DNA from: Membranipora membranacea
Lineage: Eukaryota; Bryozoa; Gymnolaemata; Cheilostomatida; Membraniporidae
DNA: 64,000 bases
Direction: 5' to 3'
Assembly: GCA_914767715.1 (NCBI GenBank)
Contig: OU612065.1
Coordinates: 6,326,001-6,390,000 of the forward strand
Shown piece by piece: positions 21,227-32,520 of this stretch. Both the position numbers and the translations under genes were made by a program. The first letter of the stretch is position 1; each line of letters starts with the position of its first letter. The notes under the pieces are model-generated. The model saw only the letters and a program-made list of their open reading frames with translations, had not been told where the DNA came from and ran no database searches.

Positions 21227-24200
21227 TTATTGCTTAGCATTGAGCCGATAGATTTCAGGTTTTGACTCTGGTGGCCATTTAAGCTCATCGTATGTGGTAA
21301 GTCTGGTCAGAATAGAATCCATCTCTATAGCTGATACCTTCTTTACGGGAGCAGAGCCATCGGCAACGATCCTGGGTTCTGGCACTTTGGTCAGCCTTGT
21401 GAGAATCTCTTCAAGCTCTGCAGCAGTGACAGTTTTCTTTTCTTCCTCTTCTTCCTCCGTTTTCTCCTTATCTGCAGGGTGCTCATATTTACTCAGCCTG
21501 TCCACCACTTCCTTCTCCTTGGCGCTGAGCTCTTTGCTTATTGACTTCTTCTCAGGCTCAGGTTCTGGCTCTGGTTTTGGTTTTGTGGTCGCTAGCCGGT
21601 CTACTATGGTATTTATCTCCTCTCTAGTGTACAGAGCTGTCTCAGCATCACCTTTATTCATATTAAATTCTGTGTTATTACATAATAACTAATTCTATAT
21701 TAATTGATACAAATCATATATCTTTCTGTGTCATAGTAGTTCAAGTTGGGTGAGCAGTAATTTCAAAATATTAGCTCAACTCAACAGATTCTTAAAACTT
21801 TCAGTTTTGAGTGGTCATGTGGCGATGTCATGTTAATGAAATATTTACAGTTAATAATGCAATGACTCTTATACCAATGTTATACTACTAAGCAGCACTC
21901 AATAATCATAATGAAAACCTGTTCGATCCAATTATCCATACATGTTTCTTGAAAAGTGAAAACTGTTTACTTTGAAATATCAAAAATTGTTGTCTTCTCA
22001 TGATAAAAAAGGGGCCAACTCCTAAAACAATATTATGATGATGGTTATACCTGGTTATACATGGTTTCCTGGAGGATTTAGAGGGAACGAGGAAATTTTA
22101 ATTGGATTTTTGTTTTCCATGGTTTAGGAACATACCAATTGATTACCATACAAGGGAGAGATAGATGCTGCGGGATGAGGGAGCTAAAGTTATGCCTGTC
22201 TTTTCACATCTGAAAACTGTTTATATGAGTTTTCAAATCTCTGAGTTGTGCTTCAACACTTGAGTGTTACTAATAAAAATGGCTCTTCACTGAAACTATA
22301 GATAGCAAAATACCTTCTGGGTTGTCTGTGAGGATAAGTTGCTCACGTCTTTCAATTGGGTCATAGTTCAGTCTGTGTACCATTTCCCTAATTCTCTCTT
22401 TGGGTGGTCTGTATAGTGTACAGAAGTTACCAGGTAGATAGGTGTGATCCCTCATACGCGACCTTAACTGAAATTGATTATAAAAAGATTTCTGTTACTC
22501 CACTTGCTTGTGACCAGGTGGTGTAGTGTACAATGGAATTAAGTACAGAGTGTATTTGAGGATGAAGCGATTATAATTATTATTTTTATCAAGCAGTCTG
22601 TACAAAGTCTTGACAAAGTTTGTCAATACAGGCTAAGTCTGTACATGCACATCTCAATTTTTTTATTGTTAAATGGTTTAAATCACTATGGTAATATGAT
22701 ATTTATTGTCGTTAAACTAAAATTGGTCTATTCAGGGAATCAACTCTCTTCTAATATCTGGTGGGTCTCCAGTGGTAACTTCAGTCTTTGTTTTGTATAT
22801 TATTACACCAAGCTTCACCTAAAATTTCATATCCCAGAGAGGAATATCCAGCTGTGGTCTACTTATTTTTGACCTGACAAGTGCCTATCTATATTGGGGA
22901 TTCTCCTTTTATAAACCAAATAAATCTCAGTGCTTACATTTGCTATATATCTTCGAAAGAGGCAAGGCAATCCTCAGTTTTCCAAAACATAAAAACCTAA
23001 ACTTCATCCCTGTATCCCTCTCACGAATCCATATATCACTCTCCTTGACAAAACAGCTCGATCGAGAAGGAGTGCAAGGAAAGCCCATTCTTTAGCTTGA
23101 CATTAATTGAACTTGAAACATTAGCCAAATAGGGTAGCCTAGCTCCGATAGAAGGTTTTGCCTTCAGGATAGTCTATAACTACAAGGTACTTATTTCATT
23201 TTGTCATGAATGTGATTTGACCCAATGTTGCGGCTGTAATCACCTAGCCATCACTTCAAAGTGAACGTAGTAAATAACCCCCAAAGATTCATTTTAATTT
23301 TCCATTCTGAGATTTAATTTTCATGATGAATCTTTTCCAAGTTCATCACGGGAAATAATGTTGTCATGTTCGGGAAAACAACTCAACGTGTCAAGTTCAG
23401 TCCAAAAAATTTCCCTTACCTGAAGGCTAGGAATTACCCATACGTAAATAAAACCTACAAAAGCTCTTACTATAGATAAAGATATTATTGTCACATATTA
23501 CACTTACCCTAGCTGCATCGAGAGACTGGCCGACAAGCCAGTCTGGATGCTGCTGTTTTTTTCTTCTCAGTACAATAGAGGCGCTGCGTGCACTGGTCGC
23601 CTTGACCTCCGCCTGTGCTGATCCTCTCAATCTGGTATTATCCTGACTCACTGTCGGTCTCATGAAGTCCGACTGTCTCTCCCTCTCAGACTGGACTGGC
23701 TCATACTGATCTTGATAGGCGGCTAATGGAGGCAGAACATAACCACGCCATCTCTTTGGTACTTTATCATATCGCGAGGATGGCAGAAGCTCAGATCTGA
23801 TATTCTTATGTAATGTCATGTTCGCACCGACATCTGCCAAACAAACCAGTTAGAATGAGTGAAAATGGGGACGAGATGATGATTATCGCTTTGCTCAAAT
23901 CCCTTCTATTTCAGTCTTTCAATAAAGTTAGTTCATAAACCGATACCAAAGTTGTTCGATAGTTCACATTAGTTGTAGATAAAGTGGTCAACAATTATGG
24001 AACAAGCGGTGCGGCTGGGCAAGGAAATGAATAGTCAGATGGTGATTTTTACCCCTTTGACTCCCTCAAGGGTTTACGGTAGATGGTTAGACTCTCTTTC
24101 CTTTGTTCCCACAAAAATGGTAGCAATATCTGAACCAAAGGAGTTTTTATTACCCTGTTTCTGCTAAGCTTACCTCTTGATGGCATCACAGTTTTGAGGC

Positions 24201-24273
24201 AGTGTTGAAATCTATGTGTTGGCCAACCAAGAGGTTGACGAGGAGGAGCAATCATACTTCTTGGGTCAGCCAT
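21227..24273 (-). CDS. Unrecognised 340-aa protein with fourfold C-terminal repeat, complete
   Basis: Exons: 24273-24174, 23833-23508, 22467-22314 and 21669-21227. They join in frame to 340 residues. The start is the first ATG of MADPRSMIAPPRQPLGWPTH. The middle is basic and proline-containing (YDKVPKRWRGYVLPPLAAYQ; DHTYLPGNFCTLYRPPKERI). The last exon holds four spaced motifs of the form xxEhxxIhxRLxxY: YTREEINTIVDRL, LSAKEKEVVDRLSKY, VTAAELEEILTRLTKV and VSAIEMDSILTRLTTY. They are joined by charged linkers rich in Glu, Lys and Pro (KPKPEPEPEPEKK; EEEEEEKK). No signal peptide or membrane segment is seen. Short repeated motifs plus conserved Pro/Tyr/Arg strings are common in axonemal or microtubule-associated proteins, but that is only an impression. 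The acceptor of the last exon could alternatively be 11 bases downstream in frame terms (after ATAAAG). Confidence 0.7.
22575..22640. repeat. Short hairpin segment, TAGCCTG/CAGGCTA family relative
   Basis: Contains nested complementary pieces (GTCTGTACAAAGTCTTGACA...TTTGTCAATACAGGCTA). It resembles the hairpins at 36,960 and 37,974. Diverged, and located in an intron of the 340-aa gene. Confidence 0.4.
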
Positions 24274-25060
24274 TTTAGCTGCCCCCTGATATGGTATCGT
24301 TTAAACTGATCAAAGTTACTAATTATTGCTTACAATGTCACCTGCTTCAAGCTGCCTGACATAGAGCAGTCAGTGTAACCTTGCTATGGTATATATCGAA
24401 CTGTTAATCTGTTTTAAGCGATCTCTAGGCAAAAATTAACACAGACAATACCAATATTAATTCAATGAAAACCTTGAAATAATTTACGTAATGATCTGAG
24501 CGGACCCTTTCAAATTAAACTCTTTCAAGTGGTGCTTTTTATTCTCTCCGATTTATAAAGCTGAACAAAAGATTCAATATTAATGAATGTATTTTCTGAC
24601 CATTTTACAGTTCTATGTTATATGCTATGTTATATGTGATTATGTTATTTGAGAAAACTTAGGCGGACAGGATCAAGACATCATACTGAAAGTTGATCTT
24701 GCACTCAGCAGGGCTTTTCTTACACCTTATTTCAGGTCTATTCATGTTACCAGGTGCAATCACAACCATATGACAGGTATTGGCCTACACAGAGGTAATG
24801 CTAACGGCAAAGCAATTCTTGCATTGCGCTTCATACCTGGCGGAGTAAGGTTATGCAACTCCAATGTTATTTAAATATTTAATACATCTCAAACTTTACA
24901 TATATTTCTGTAAATATATGATTGGGATCTAATTAAATAAAGATTTTATGTATGTATGGTTTATTAAATTATATATATATCCATAAACATGTTATATCAT
25001 ATAGTAGTCTATGGATAAACTCCTTCAGGGCTGTGTCCATTGGTTTTGAAGTGATAGGGC

Positions 25061-25139
25061 CAGGCGGGGTGGGTGGGGGAGGGGCGGGGCGCTGTAGCGC
25101 CTTCCTGCCAGGGGGGTTTGGGAGGGGGGGGGTGTCCCC
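25061..25139 (+). other. G-rich tract with G-quadruplex potential
   Basis: At least eight runs of three or more G occur within about 80 bases, including GGGTGGGGGAGGGGCGGGG and a run of nine. This satisfies the simple G3+ loop pattern for quadruplexes on the plus strand. It is striking against the AT-rich surroundings. Near the centre, GGCGCTGTAGCGCC forms a short hairpin. Confidence 0.7.
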
Positions 25140-26571
25140 CAGAATATTAAAATAAATCAGAGGCAGTTTTAAGGCATTTCAACCCCTTTTGAGAATAAAT
25201 TGGTCCCAGGTGTATCAGGATGGGACATCATCGTATCCCAACTGTGATTGTTACTTAGAATTGAAAAAACCCGGTGAACATATTATGGATAGAGAAGGAC
25301 ACTAAAATATGTCAAATTTAAAAAAAAGGTGGTTGTAAAGAACACAAGGGTGTCGTAGGAGGTAGGTACCAGATCTTGAATTACCTGCTTCAAAGTCAAT
25401 AAAATATGTGAAATTGTTATATTGTCCGCAAACAGATTTAATAATAGTATAACCGTTTTTGTGTGAGCGAATTTTCATCAAAATTCTGATTCTATTGACC
25501 AGCACGGAGAAGGCTTTTCGGATGAGATGCCGTAAGTTTGCCAACATCGAACTTTGACAACCTCAATCCCTCTCTGCAACCAATTTATAGCACACAATAT
25601 TCCAAGGCTTTTTGTTCAAGTTTGGACCCAAGGTATGTTTTGAGGCAGAAGGCTATCTCACATTATTCAGTTTTAGATGTATTTGATTTGATGAACTATA
25701 AACCTCATAACAAGCAGAAATCCCTATGCACAACAAAAGGGGCCCCCATGAGCACCTGTTATAGACAAACATAAATATAGTCAATGTGTAATCATAACAC
25801 TTATGGCTATATTAGGGGTTTTTCTGAAAACTGACCTCCTGAAAAAGTGGTAGGGCCATGGCCACCTGGCCCTACCTATGAATACACACCCTCAACTCCT
25901 TGAACAAAAAACATACAACTTACAATGTTTGCAGCTCTTCAGTTATACAACCGTTCATGGGAAATTTGAGATGATTTGATAAGAAGGGTCTTACTTTTGA
26001 GTAGGCCAATATAAACGGAGGAAAAAATATGTCTAATTTGAATACTTAAAGGAATATCATTAGTTATACTGTTGTGGTGGGATATTGGCATCTTATAAAT
26101 ATTCCTGTTTGTGTGATAGCATGCATGTAAAATATGAATGTCATCTGGAATAAAACTCTCTGCTAATAATATCTTCATTCTCGTCTCAACAAATTATGGC
26201 ACAGCAATGTAAAATCGCTTCTTTTAAATGATGCATGTAATTTCTCACTCTTATCTGTACCACAGTTCAAGGGTGTACGTCATGCTGTGACTAGCTATAA
26301 AATGTTTAAAATATGATAAAGTAATATTTCTCTGTTGTAGTTGTAGTGTAGCTGTAGCTTGCCAAACCGATGATCAGTATTTCGTTATTATCCAAACAAA
26401 TATGAAGAATCTATATGTTAAATTGGATTCCTGTTTATGAAAAACATCTACATGTATTCCGTATGATCTGCTGAAACTCATGACCAGCACTTTGGTTTTA
26501 GTGGCATTTGTAAGAAGAAGTACAGCTGACAGCAAGAAGTTCATCAATTTAGGGTTTAGTGTGGCTGCAAT

Positions 26572-26589
26572 CAGGGAGAATTCTCCCTG
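26572..26589. repeat. 18-bp perfect palindrome
   Basis: CAGGGAGAATTCTCCCTG is its own reverse complement. It is flanked on both sides by TGCAATC, so the neighbourhood has both direct and inverted symmetry. Confidence 0.8.
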
Positions 26590-27059
26590 CTGCAATCAAT
26601 CAGTGAGAATGCCTGTAGAATTTTAGGTTGATTCTTCTTGCAATAGGTGGTAGGCGTGTCAGGGGCTTGTCACTTGTAAACCAATCAGATAGCTTAACAA
26701 TTGAAGCATGACTAATTAGCTTGTGTACCTAAGCTGTTTTTATTGATTTGGCTGAGAATCTCGGTACCTCCCCAATAAAATCAGATTTGGCACTCGAACT
26801 AATGAGTGATGAAATAAGTTTCTCAAGTTGTTTACAAAATACCATACAGGATACAGAGACACGAGACAGTATTGCAAAACTTGTTTGTTGTTGATTGCTT
26901 CGTTTTATTTTCTGCACTGTCAAGGACAACTCAGCTATTTTTGCATAATAACTAGTAGGCCTGCATATATAGGCCACAGTCCTGATAATTTGATTCAGTG
27001 TAAGGTTTTTGTAGTAGTGGAAGTAAGTAGTCAAGCAGTAACAGTAAAGAGAGGAAAAG

Positions 27060-30000
27060 ATGGCAGGAATCGATACAAACTGCATGACCCTGACCAGGTT
27101 TGTCATGGAAGAGCAAAAGAAACACCCTGGGGCTTCAGGAGATTTGACCATGCTGCTCCAGGCACTGATGACTGCTGTCAAGGCTGTTCAGACTGCTGTG
27201 AGAAGGGCTGGCATAGCCAACTTGTAAGTAGTATTGACTAAACTATACTATAAATAAGTCTTACTCTTACTCTGCCAAAATGAGAACAGATTTACTTTTT
27301 TGCTAGGCCAAGTAAAACACAGTGAGTGGGCTCCCTACCTCTGGATAAAGTGGTCAGGATCCGGTTGTGAAGTAAATGATCTGCCCTTGTGCCTACAAGC
27401 ATGTCCCTTGACCCAATTGAGAGCTCACATTTGTCAACCTTTGGTACAGCACCATATGATCTTATTTAAGTTATGGCCCCAATATATGTTCATCATTGCT
27501 AATGCTCATGCTTGTAGATATGGATTCCAAGGTACAACAAATGTTCAGGGCGAGGAAGTGAAAAAACTTGATGTGTTAGCCAATGATTGCTTCATAAACA
27601 TGCTCAAATCATCATACTCTACATGCCTCATGGTCTCTGAGGAAAATGAGACTGTTATTGAGGTTGAGACAGAAAAACAGGTATGCCTTGGCCTTAACCT
27701 AGTGGTAGATACCATAAAATTCACATTCAAATTTGTCTTGAAATGGCATAATTGTTGAAGGGCAGCCAAGGTTTCAGACAAGTATGTTGTGGCCCCATGT
27801 TGTTGATGAACAGCGTCAGCATTGCATCTTACATATGGTGGAAAAGATTTTATGTAAATTGCAAATTGTAAGTGAAGAGATTTCGAGTTGCGTGTCACCT
27901 ACTCAACTACCATGAACCCACATTAGAACCTCACAGAACAAACACATGCGAATTATAGTCTATGCTCTGTCAATATGTCAGCAATGTCTTGGAGCCTCCA
28001 ATATATTGAAATATCAGGGTAGAGTCAGCAGCTACATCGAATCTTACACAGCAGCATGCACAAAGCTGATGATACTCGGGATATTTTTCACTAACAATAA
28101 TGCATTTCCATGAAACACTGGATTTGCCCTTTGAAATTCCAATTTGATTGTCCCTGAGGTGGTCAGTGGCGGTTTTTCTGCAAATCACAGTTTTTTCCTA
28201 GATAATTTTTGATCAATTTCTAGACCAAAGAAGAACACTGTTGTAACTGTTTTGAAATCTTTGTTGCGTTACTTACAGGGCAAGTACATAGTCACATTCG
28301 ATCCTCTTGACGGCTCCTCAAACATTGACTGTTTAGTATCCATTGGATCAATATTTGGCATATACCGTAAGGTGAGTAGTACCACACATTGGTTGCATAT
28401 GAGCTAAGGCTGCAAGAGTTTGTGCCTAAAACTGTAATGCAGTTGAGTACCCGGGCCGATGTGTGCAATCGTTTATAAATATTATCGCGTTTTGTTTTTC
28501 AATGCCTGTCCAGTAGCTTGCTGTCAGATTATTGCAGTATTCATAGTTTTGTATTGGCTGTGATCTCCTAGTTTGAACTTTCAAGCATGTTTGTTCCTGT
28601 TCACAGGTGTCAGAGGGAGCTCCAGGGTTGGCAGATGCTCTGCAGCCTGGTACACAGCTTGTCTGTGCTGGCTATGCTCTCTATGGCAGCGCTACAATGG
28701 TGGTCATCTCAACAAGCAAAGAATCTGGTGTACATGGCTTCATGCTCGACCCGGTTAGTTTATTATGTTGACTGTCTGGATTGCAGTGATTGACCGACCA
28801 TCAGTATATTAATTCTTCCTGTTGTTAGGATGCTATGATACTGGCAATGGTCGATGGGGATCATTGCTTATCTATTAACATCCAAAGAGACCACTTATAT
28901 AGTGTGGTGCCCTGTATGTCTATCCATCTTATGTAATACATAGACAAAGCTTGACATGATGAGGCCTTGTAGCCCCTGGTACAGTTTGGCTAGTATCACT
29001 TCATCCTAGAATTTGCCTTGCATAGCTTTATCTCTATGGTTAGCCGATGATAAATCTTAAACTTTTAGAACTTACACATGTTTCAATCTTACAGACTATC
29101 GGGGAGTTTGTTCTTACGCATCCAACCATCACTTTGGCTCCTAAAGGCAAATCCATCTACTCACTCAATGAAGGCTACGCAGGTACATGGAATGAGGCTG
29201 TCAAAGAATATGTAAACAATAAGAAATTTCCAAAGGTAATATGAATGGAATTTATATGTTACATAATCTGAGCAAAGTATTACCGTTGATCAGTATGCCA
29301 GGTATAAGTGATAAGATCCATTACATCACAGAGTAAGGATATCCTTACTCTGTGATTACATGCAGCTGATACACTGTTCACTATACTGTCATAATACTGT
29401 TGAAAGTTCGTCTACCGAATAATTATTTAGAATGGGCTTACTTTTAACTCCTAATCTTGTCTGTTTGGGCACGGAATCTACCACTGGTAGATAAACCCAT
29501 CTTTCTAAAATTTGACAATAAATAATTTCATTATTGATGATTATTTTTAAGAATGGCAAGTCATATTCCTCTCGTTATGTCGGTTCTATGGTGGCTGATG
29601 TACACAGGACTCTGGTATACGGAGGTATATTCATGTACCCATCATCTGCCTCTGCTCCAAAAGGAAAGGTATGCTTCTACATGTACTCTTGTGAAATTCA
29701 TCATTATTACAGGCACTATCTAGAATGCACTGGTCGTGTGCCTCAACCTGTGTTGTAGTGTCTCAACCTGTGTTGTAATTATTGTCTGATAAAGCAAAGC
29801 TAACGGTTTTCACATAGGGGAAGTTGAGCGATATAAATGTTAGCTCTACATCCTGGTTAAGGTCCTGGTTCAGATCCTGAATCTAAGGTACCCTATAAGA
29901 GTTTAGTTTTCGCGGCATTTAGGATTCGCTTTTCGCGTTGTTGCCTAGGTTGCGAAATTTAGTGTATCTTAAATTAAACTCACTCACCATAGTTTCATAA

Positions 30001-30949
30001 ACAATGTACAATTATACAGGAATACACCACACTTAAGCATGCAAGCTAGTGTGGTGTAGTGGTCTAAGTGTTTGCCTGGTAAACAGATGGAGATTTATGC
30101 CCTGGGTTCAAATCCCAGATTGGTCATTTTTTTTTAATTTTCACTAGTAAGCCTACTAGCGAAATTAAACTCTAGCTAAATTAAACTCCTATAGGGTAAT
30201 ATTTGTTTATTGCTCAATTTTTTTGTTGATGCAATGAGTCAAAGCACCTCATGCATCATACCCAACAAAATAACCATGGTATTCAACTACAAAATTTAGA
30301 GCAGTTGTATCGCAAATATTTGTATCATCCAATATCCATCTTGACTGTGAATTTATTGTCATCGCTCTGTGTTGGGATCTGTGAGTGTCAAATTGACCAA
30401 GGGAGTCTTTCAATTAGAAAAAGCGATGCTTTACTAAAGCAAGTTATCACTATCACATCGCTCAAAATTATCACTCACTTGGTCTTTCAGTTAGACAAAA
30501 TCGCTCCCAAATCATTCACTCAGAATGTATATAGTTCCATCATTGAGTGAGCGATCTGAAAGCGAGAGCATAGGGCAATGTGTAACGTGAAAGTCCAGAA
30601 TCGCACTACTGAAAATGTGCTGATCATAATCATTACCGTACCAAAAAGATTTCCCTGCCAAGTAGTTGGAAGCAAACAAAGGTTTTGCAGTATTCTGCAA
30701 CAACTGTTTGACTGTGGTAAGCACATTGTGTTTACTCTCAGCATATTTTATTTTCAGTTGAGGCTGATGTATGAGGCTAACCCTATGGCCTTCATTGTGG
30801 AGAATGCTGGCGGCTTGGCCTCCACTGGATCAGGCAGAATCTTAGATGTTCAACCTTCCAGTATACATGAGAGATGTCCAGTGTTCCTCGGATCTTCTAC
30901 TGAAGTTAACGAGATTATTGAGCTGTACAAAAAACACAACATTCAGTAA
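27060..30949 (+). CDS. fbp1: Fructose-1,6-bisphosphatase, complete, 7 exons
   Basis: Exons: 27060-27223, 27518-27680, 28279-28371, 28607-28753, 29095-29235, 29552-29668 and 30758-30949. They join in frame to 338 residues, the same length as human FBP1. The enzyme hydrolyses fructose-1,6-bisphosphate to fructose-6-phosphate, a controlled step of gluconeogenesis in the cytosol. The N-terminus carries TLTRFVMEE and [20 protein letters not shown], the AMP-binding helix region. Metal and substrate residues are present: VSEEN, then [11 protein letters not shown] (Asp117 and Asp120 counting Met), [26 protein letters not shown], and the Glu of [15 protein letters not shown]. The protein ends ELYKKHNIQ. 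The start is supported by [18 protein letters not shown], which aligns with the vertebrate start. Nothing is broken or missing. FBP1 and FBP2 cannot be told apart in a non-vertebrate. Confidence 0.97.
29325..29356. repeat. 32-bp perfect palindrome in an FBPase intron
   Basis: ATCACAGAGTAAGGAT is followed directly by its exact reverse complement, ATCCTTACTCTGTGAT, with no spacer. It lies between FBPase exons 5 and 6. Confidence 0.9.
30045..30135 (+). mobile_element. tRNA-derived element with Pol III terminator, FBPase intron 6
   Basis: It has an A-box-like TGGTGTAGTGGTCTAAG, a TGTTT/AAACA stem like an anticodon arm, and a clear B box in CTGGGTTCAAATCCCAG (T-stem with matching arms). It ends with nine Ts, a strong Pol III stop. 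The spacer between the anticodon-like stem and the T arm is too long, and the presumed loop lacks the invariant T33, so a pseudo-tRNA or SINE head is more likely than a functional tRNA. Confidence 0.6.
30401..30568. mobile_element. MITE-like element, copy 3 (FBPase intron 6)
   Basis: Starts GGGAGTCTTTCAATTAGAAA and includes TCACTCAGAATGTATATAGTTCCATCATTGAGTGAGCGATC. Its internal sequence is the reverse complement of the copy in coilin intron 1. The right terminus seems lost. Confidence 0.75.
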
Positions 30950-32201
30950 CGGCTAGAAAAGAAATTTTATGTAACTGTAACTGCTGGTTCAAACATCTCC
31001 TCAGACTAATTATGTCTCAAAGTCTATAGCTAGTCTTTATCCTTTTTGGTGTCTGTATAAAACGTCTCATGCTACAATTAATTGGATTCTCCATCTCATA
31101 CGCATCTCCTCTGACTCCATTTCGAGCACGAAACCTTTTTTTTATAGATATGGGCTATTATTTTCTACCAAATTATTCCCATAATAATAATGACAATGCT
31201 CAAAATAATATGACTTTCCTGTAAAATGTGCTTTGCCAAAGCTGCTAGCGGACATTTAGTGTCACCCACATCTATTTTGCAACAACTAAAATTCTTCTAC
31301 TGACATGTTCATCTTCGCTTCAATCACATTCTCGGAAAATTTTGCAAATCATGGTTGAGAAAGAAGTTACCTTGAGAAGTCTATATGGAATGTATTCGGC
31401 ATATTTTGGTAAAGAAATATTCTTTGAAAGTGTCAGAATGTTATTATTTTGCCATTTGGATCAAATACACTACATCAATGTCAGGTGCGTTATCCTATTG
31501 ACAGAACAAAACAGAGACAAATAAGGATGCTTTCAGTCGTCCATGACATTATTGTAACCATCCTCCCTAACCCGCCTCTTGTGTCATGATTGGCTACTCA
31601 AGAAAAGCACAATATGCATTCCAATGACTCTTTGACAAGTTTGTGTACAACTGAGATGGTTGTGACTGCCTACATGTCCTTGCCAGCCAATCATGCATCA
31701 GCCAGGGTTTTAATCCTTTTTTGATTTTATATCACCAAAGCATAACAGTGAATTGAATCAATGTCTCATCGTGAATGTCATTTTGAAAATGCCATGTCGT
31801 TAATTCTGCATTTTTCCTTTCCTTCATCATGTGGTTATATACGCATTTTATAATCTATATTTTTAATTTCTTAAACAGAAAATAATTTACCAGAATTCAA
31901 TTCAAAAACCATCTGCTGACTGTCTGCAAAGGAATTTACAGTAAAAAAACAATTGTGGCATCTTAATAACTTTAGAAACTCCTGCTGGCCATGTTGTTTT
32001 GTGCGATATTGCATAGTCATGGGGGCATTGCAGATTTTTGTCATTGTATTTCCTGACAGCTTGGATATAAAAAGCAATGAAATATATTTCTTTATTTATG
32101 ATAGCGGAAAACATTATGACAAATCAGTTCCTTGAATATAAATTGAATATGTATCTGTGTATCTATCTTATATTCATGTAAGGATTGCTGAAGAGCAGCT
32201 A

Positions 32202-32207
32202 AATAAA
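32202..32207 (+). terminator. Candidate FBPase polyadenylation signal
   Basis: AATAAA in CTAAATAAAAAG, about 1.25 kb after the FBPase stop codon. It is followed by T-rich sequence. Earlier weaker signals cannot be excluded. Confidence 0.4.
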
Positions 32208-32414
32208 AAGTGATTTACATTTACATTTTTTACATTGGTTTATGATTTTCAACAGCGTCTCTCCTTGCAGTCGAAATTCCGATACAGCCACCTGAACATG
32301 CAAACGATGCTTGGTGATATCTATAACTTCCATCATTTATAGTTAATTGAATTTCTGTAAGTTATTGCTGCTAAGCCTCTATCAATTAGCTATAGTTATT
32401 AATTTCATTTTCAT

Positions 32415-32520
32415 ACAATGTTGAAGGTCGTGGGTTCGAGTCCCACTGCAGTTCACTGACTACGGGGATTGTTAGACCCCCAGGTGTGCTTTACCTGCTG
32501 AGCAACTGACAGCAAATTGC
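32415..32520. mobile_element. tRNA-derived SINE fragments in opposite orientation
   Basis: GGTCGTGGGTTCGAGTCCCAC on the plus strand is a textbook T-arm/B box. About 55 bases later, the minus strand has an A-box-like GTTGCTCAGCAGGTAAAGCAC. The two halves point in different directions, so this is a rearranged or nested SINE piece, not a tRNA gene. Confidence 0.4.

Larger units (their letters stand above)
24274..27059. other. Intergenic region between divergent genes
   Basis: It separates the start of the minus-strand 340-aa gene from the start of plus-strand FBPase, so both promoters should lie here. No TATA box or other promoter element stands out convincingly. Apart from the G-rich tract and the small palindrome listed separately, I see only AT-rich sequence and short unsupported frames, including a pair near 25.3-25.8 kb that may be decayed repeat DNA. 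Confidence 0.5.

Noticed and set aside
21294-21692. 132-aa plus-strand ORF rich in Ser and Phe
   Set aside because: Antisense shadow of the acidic and basic last exon of the 340-aa gene.
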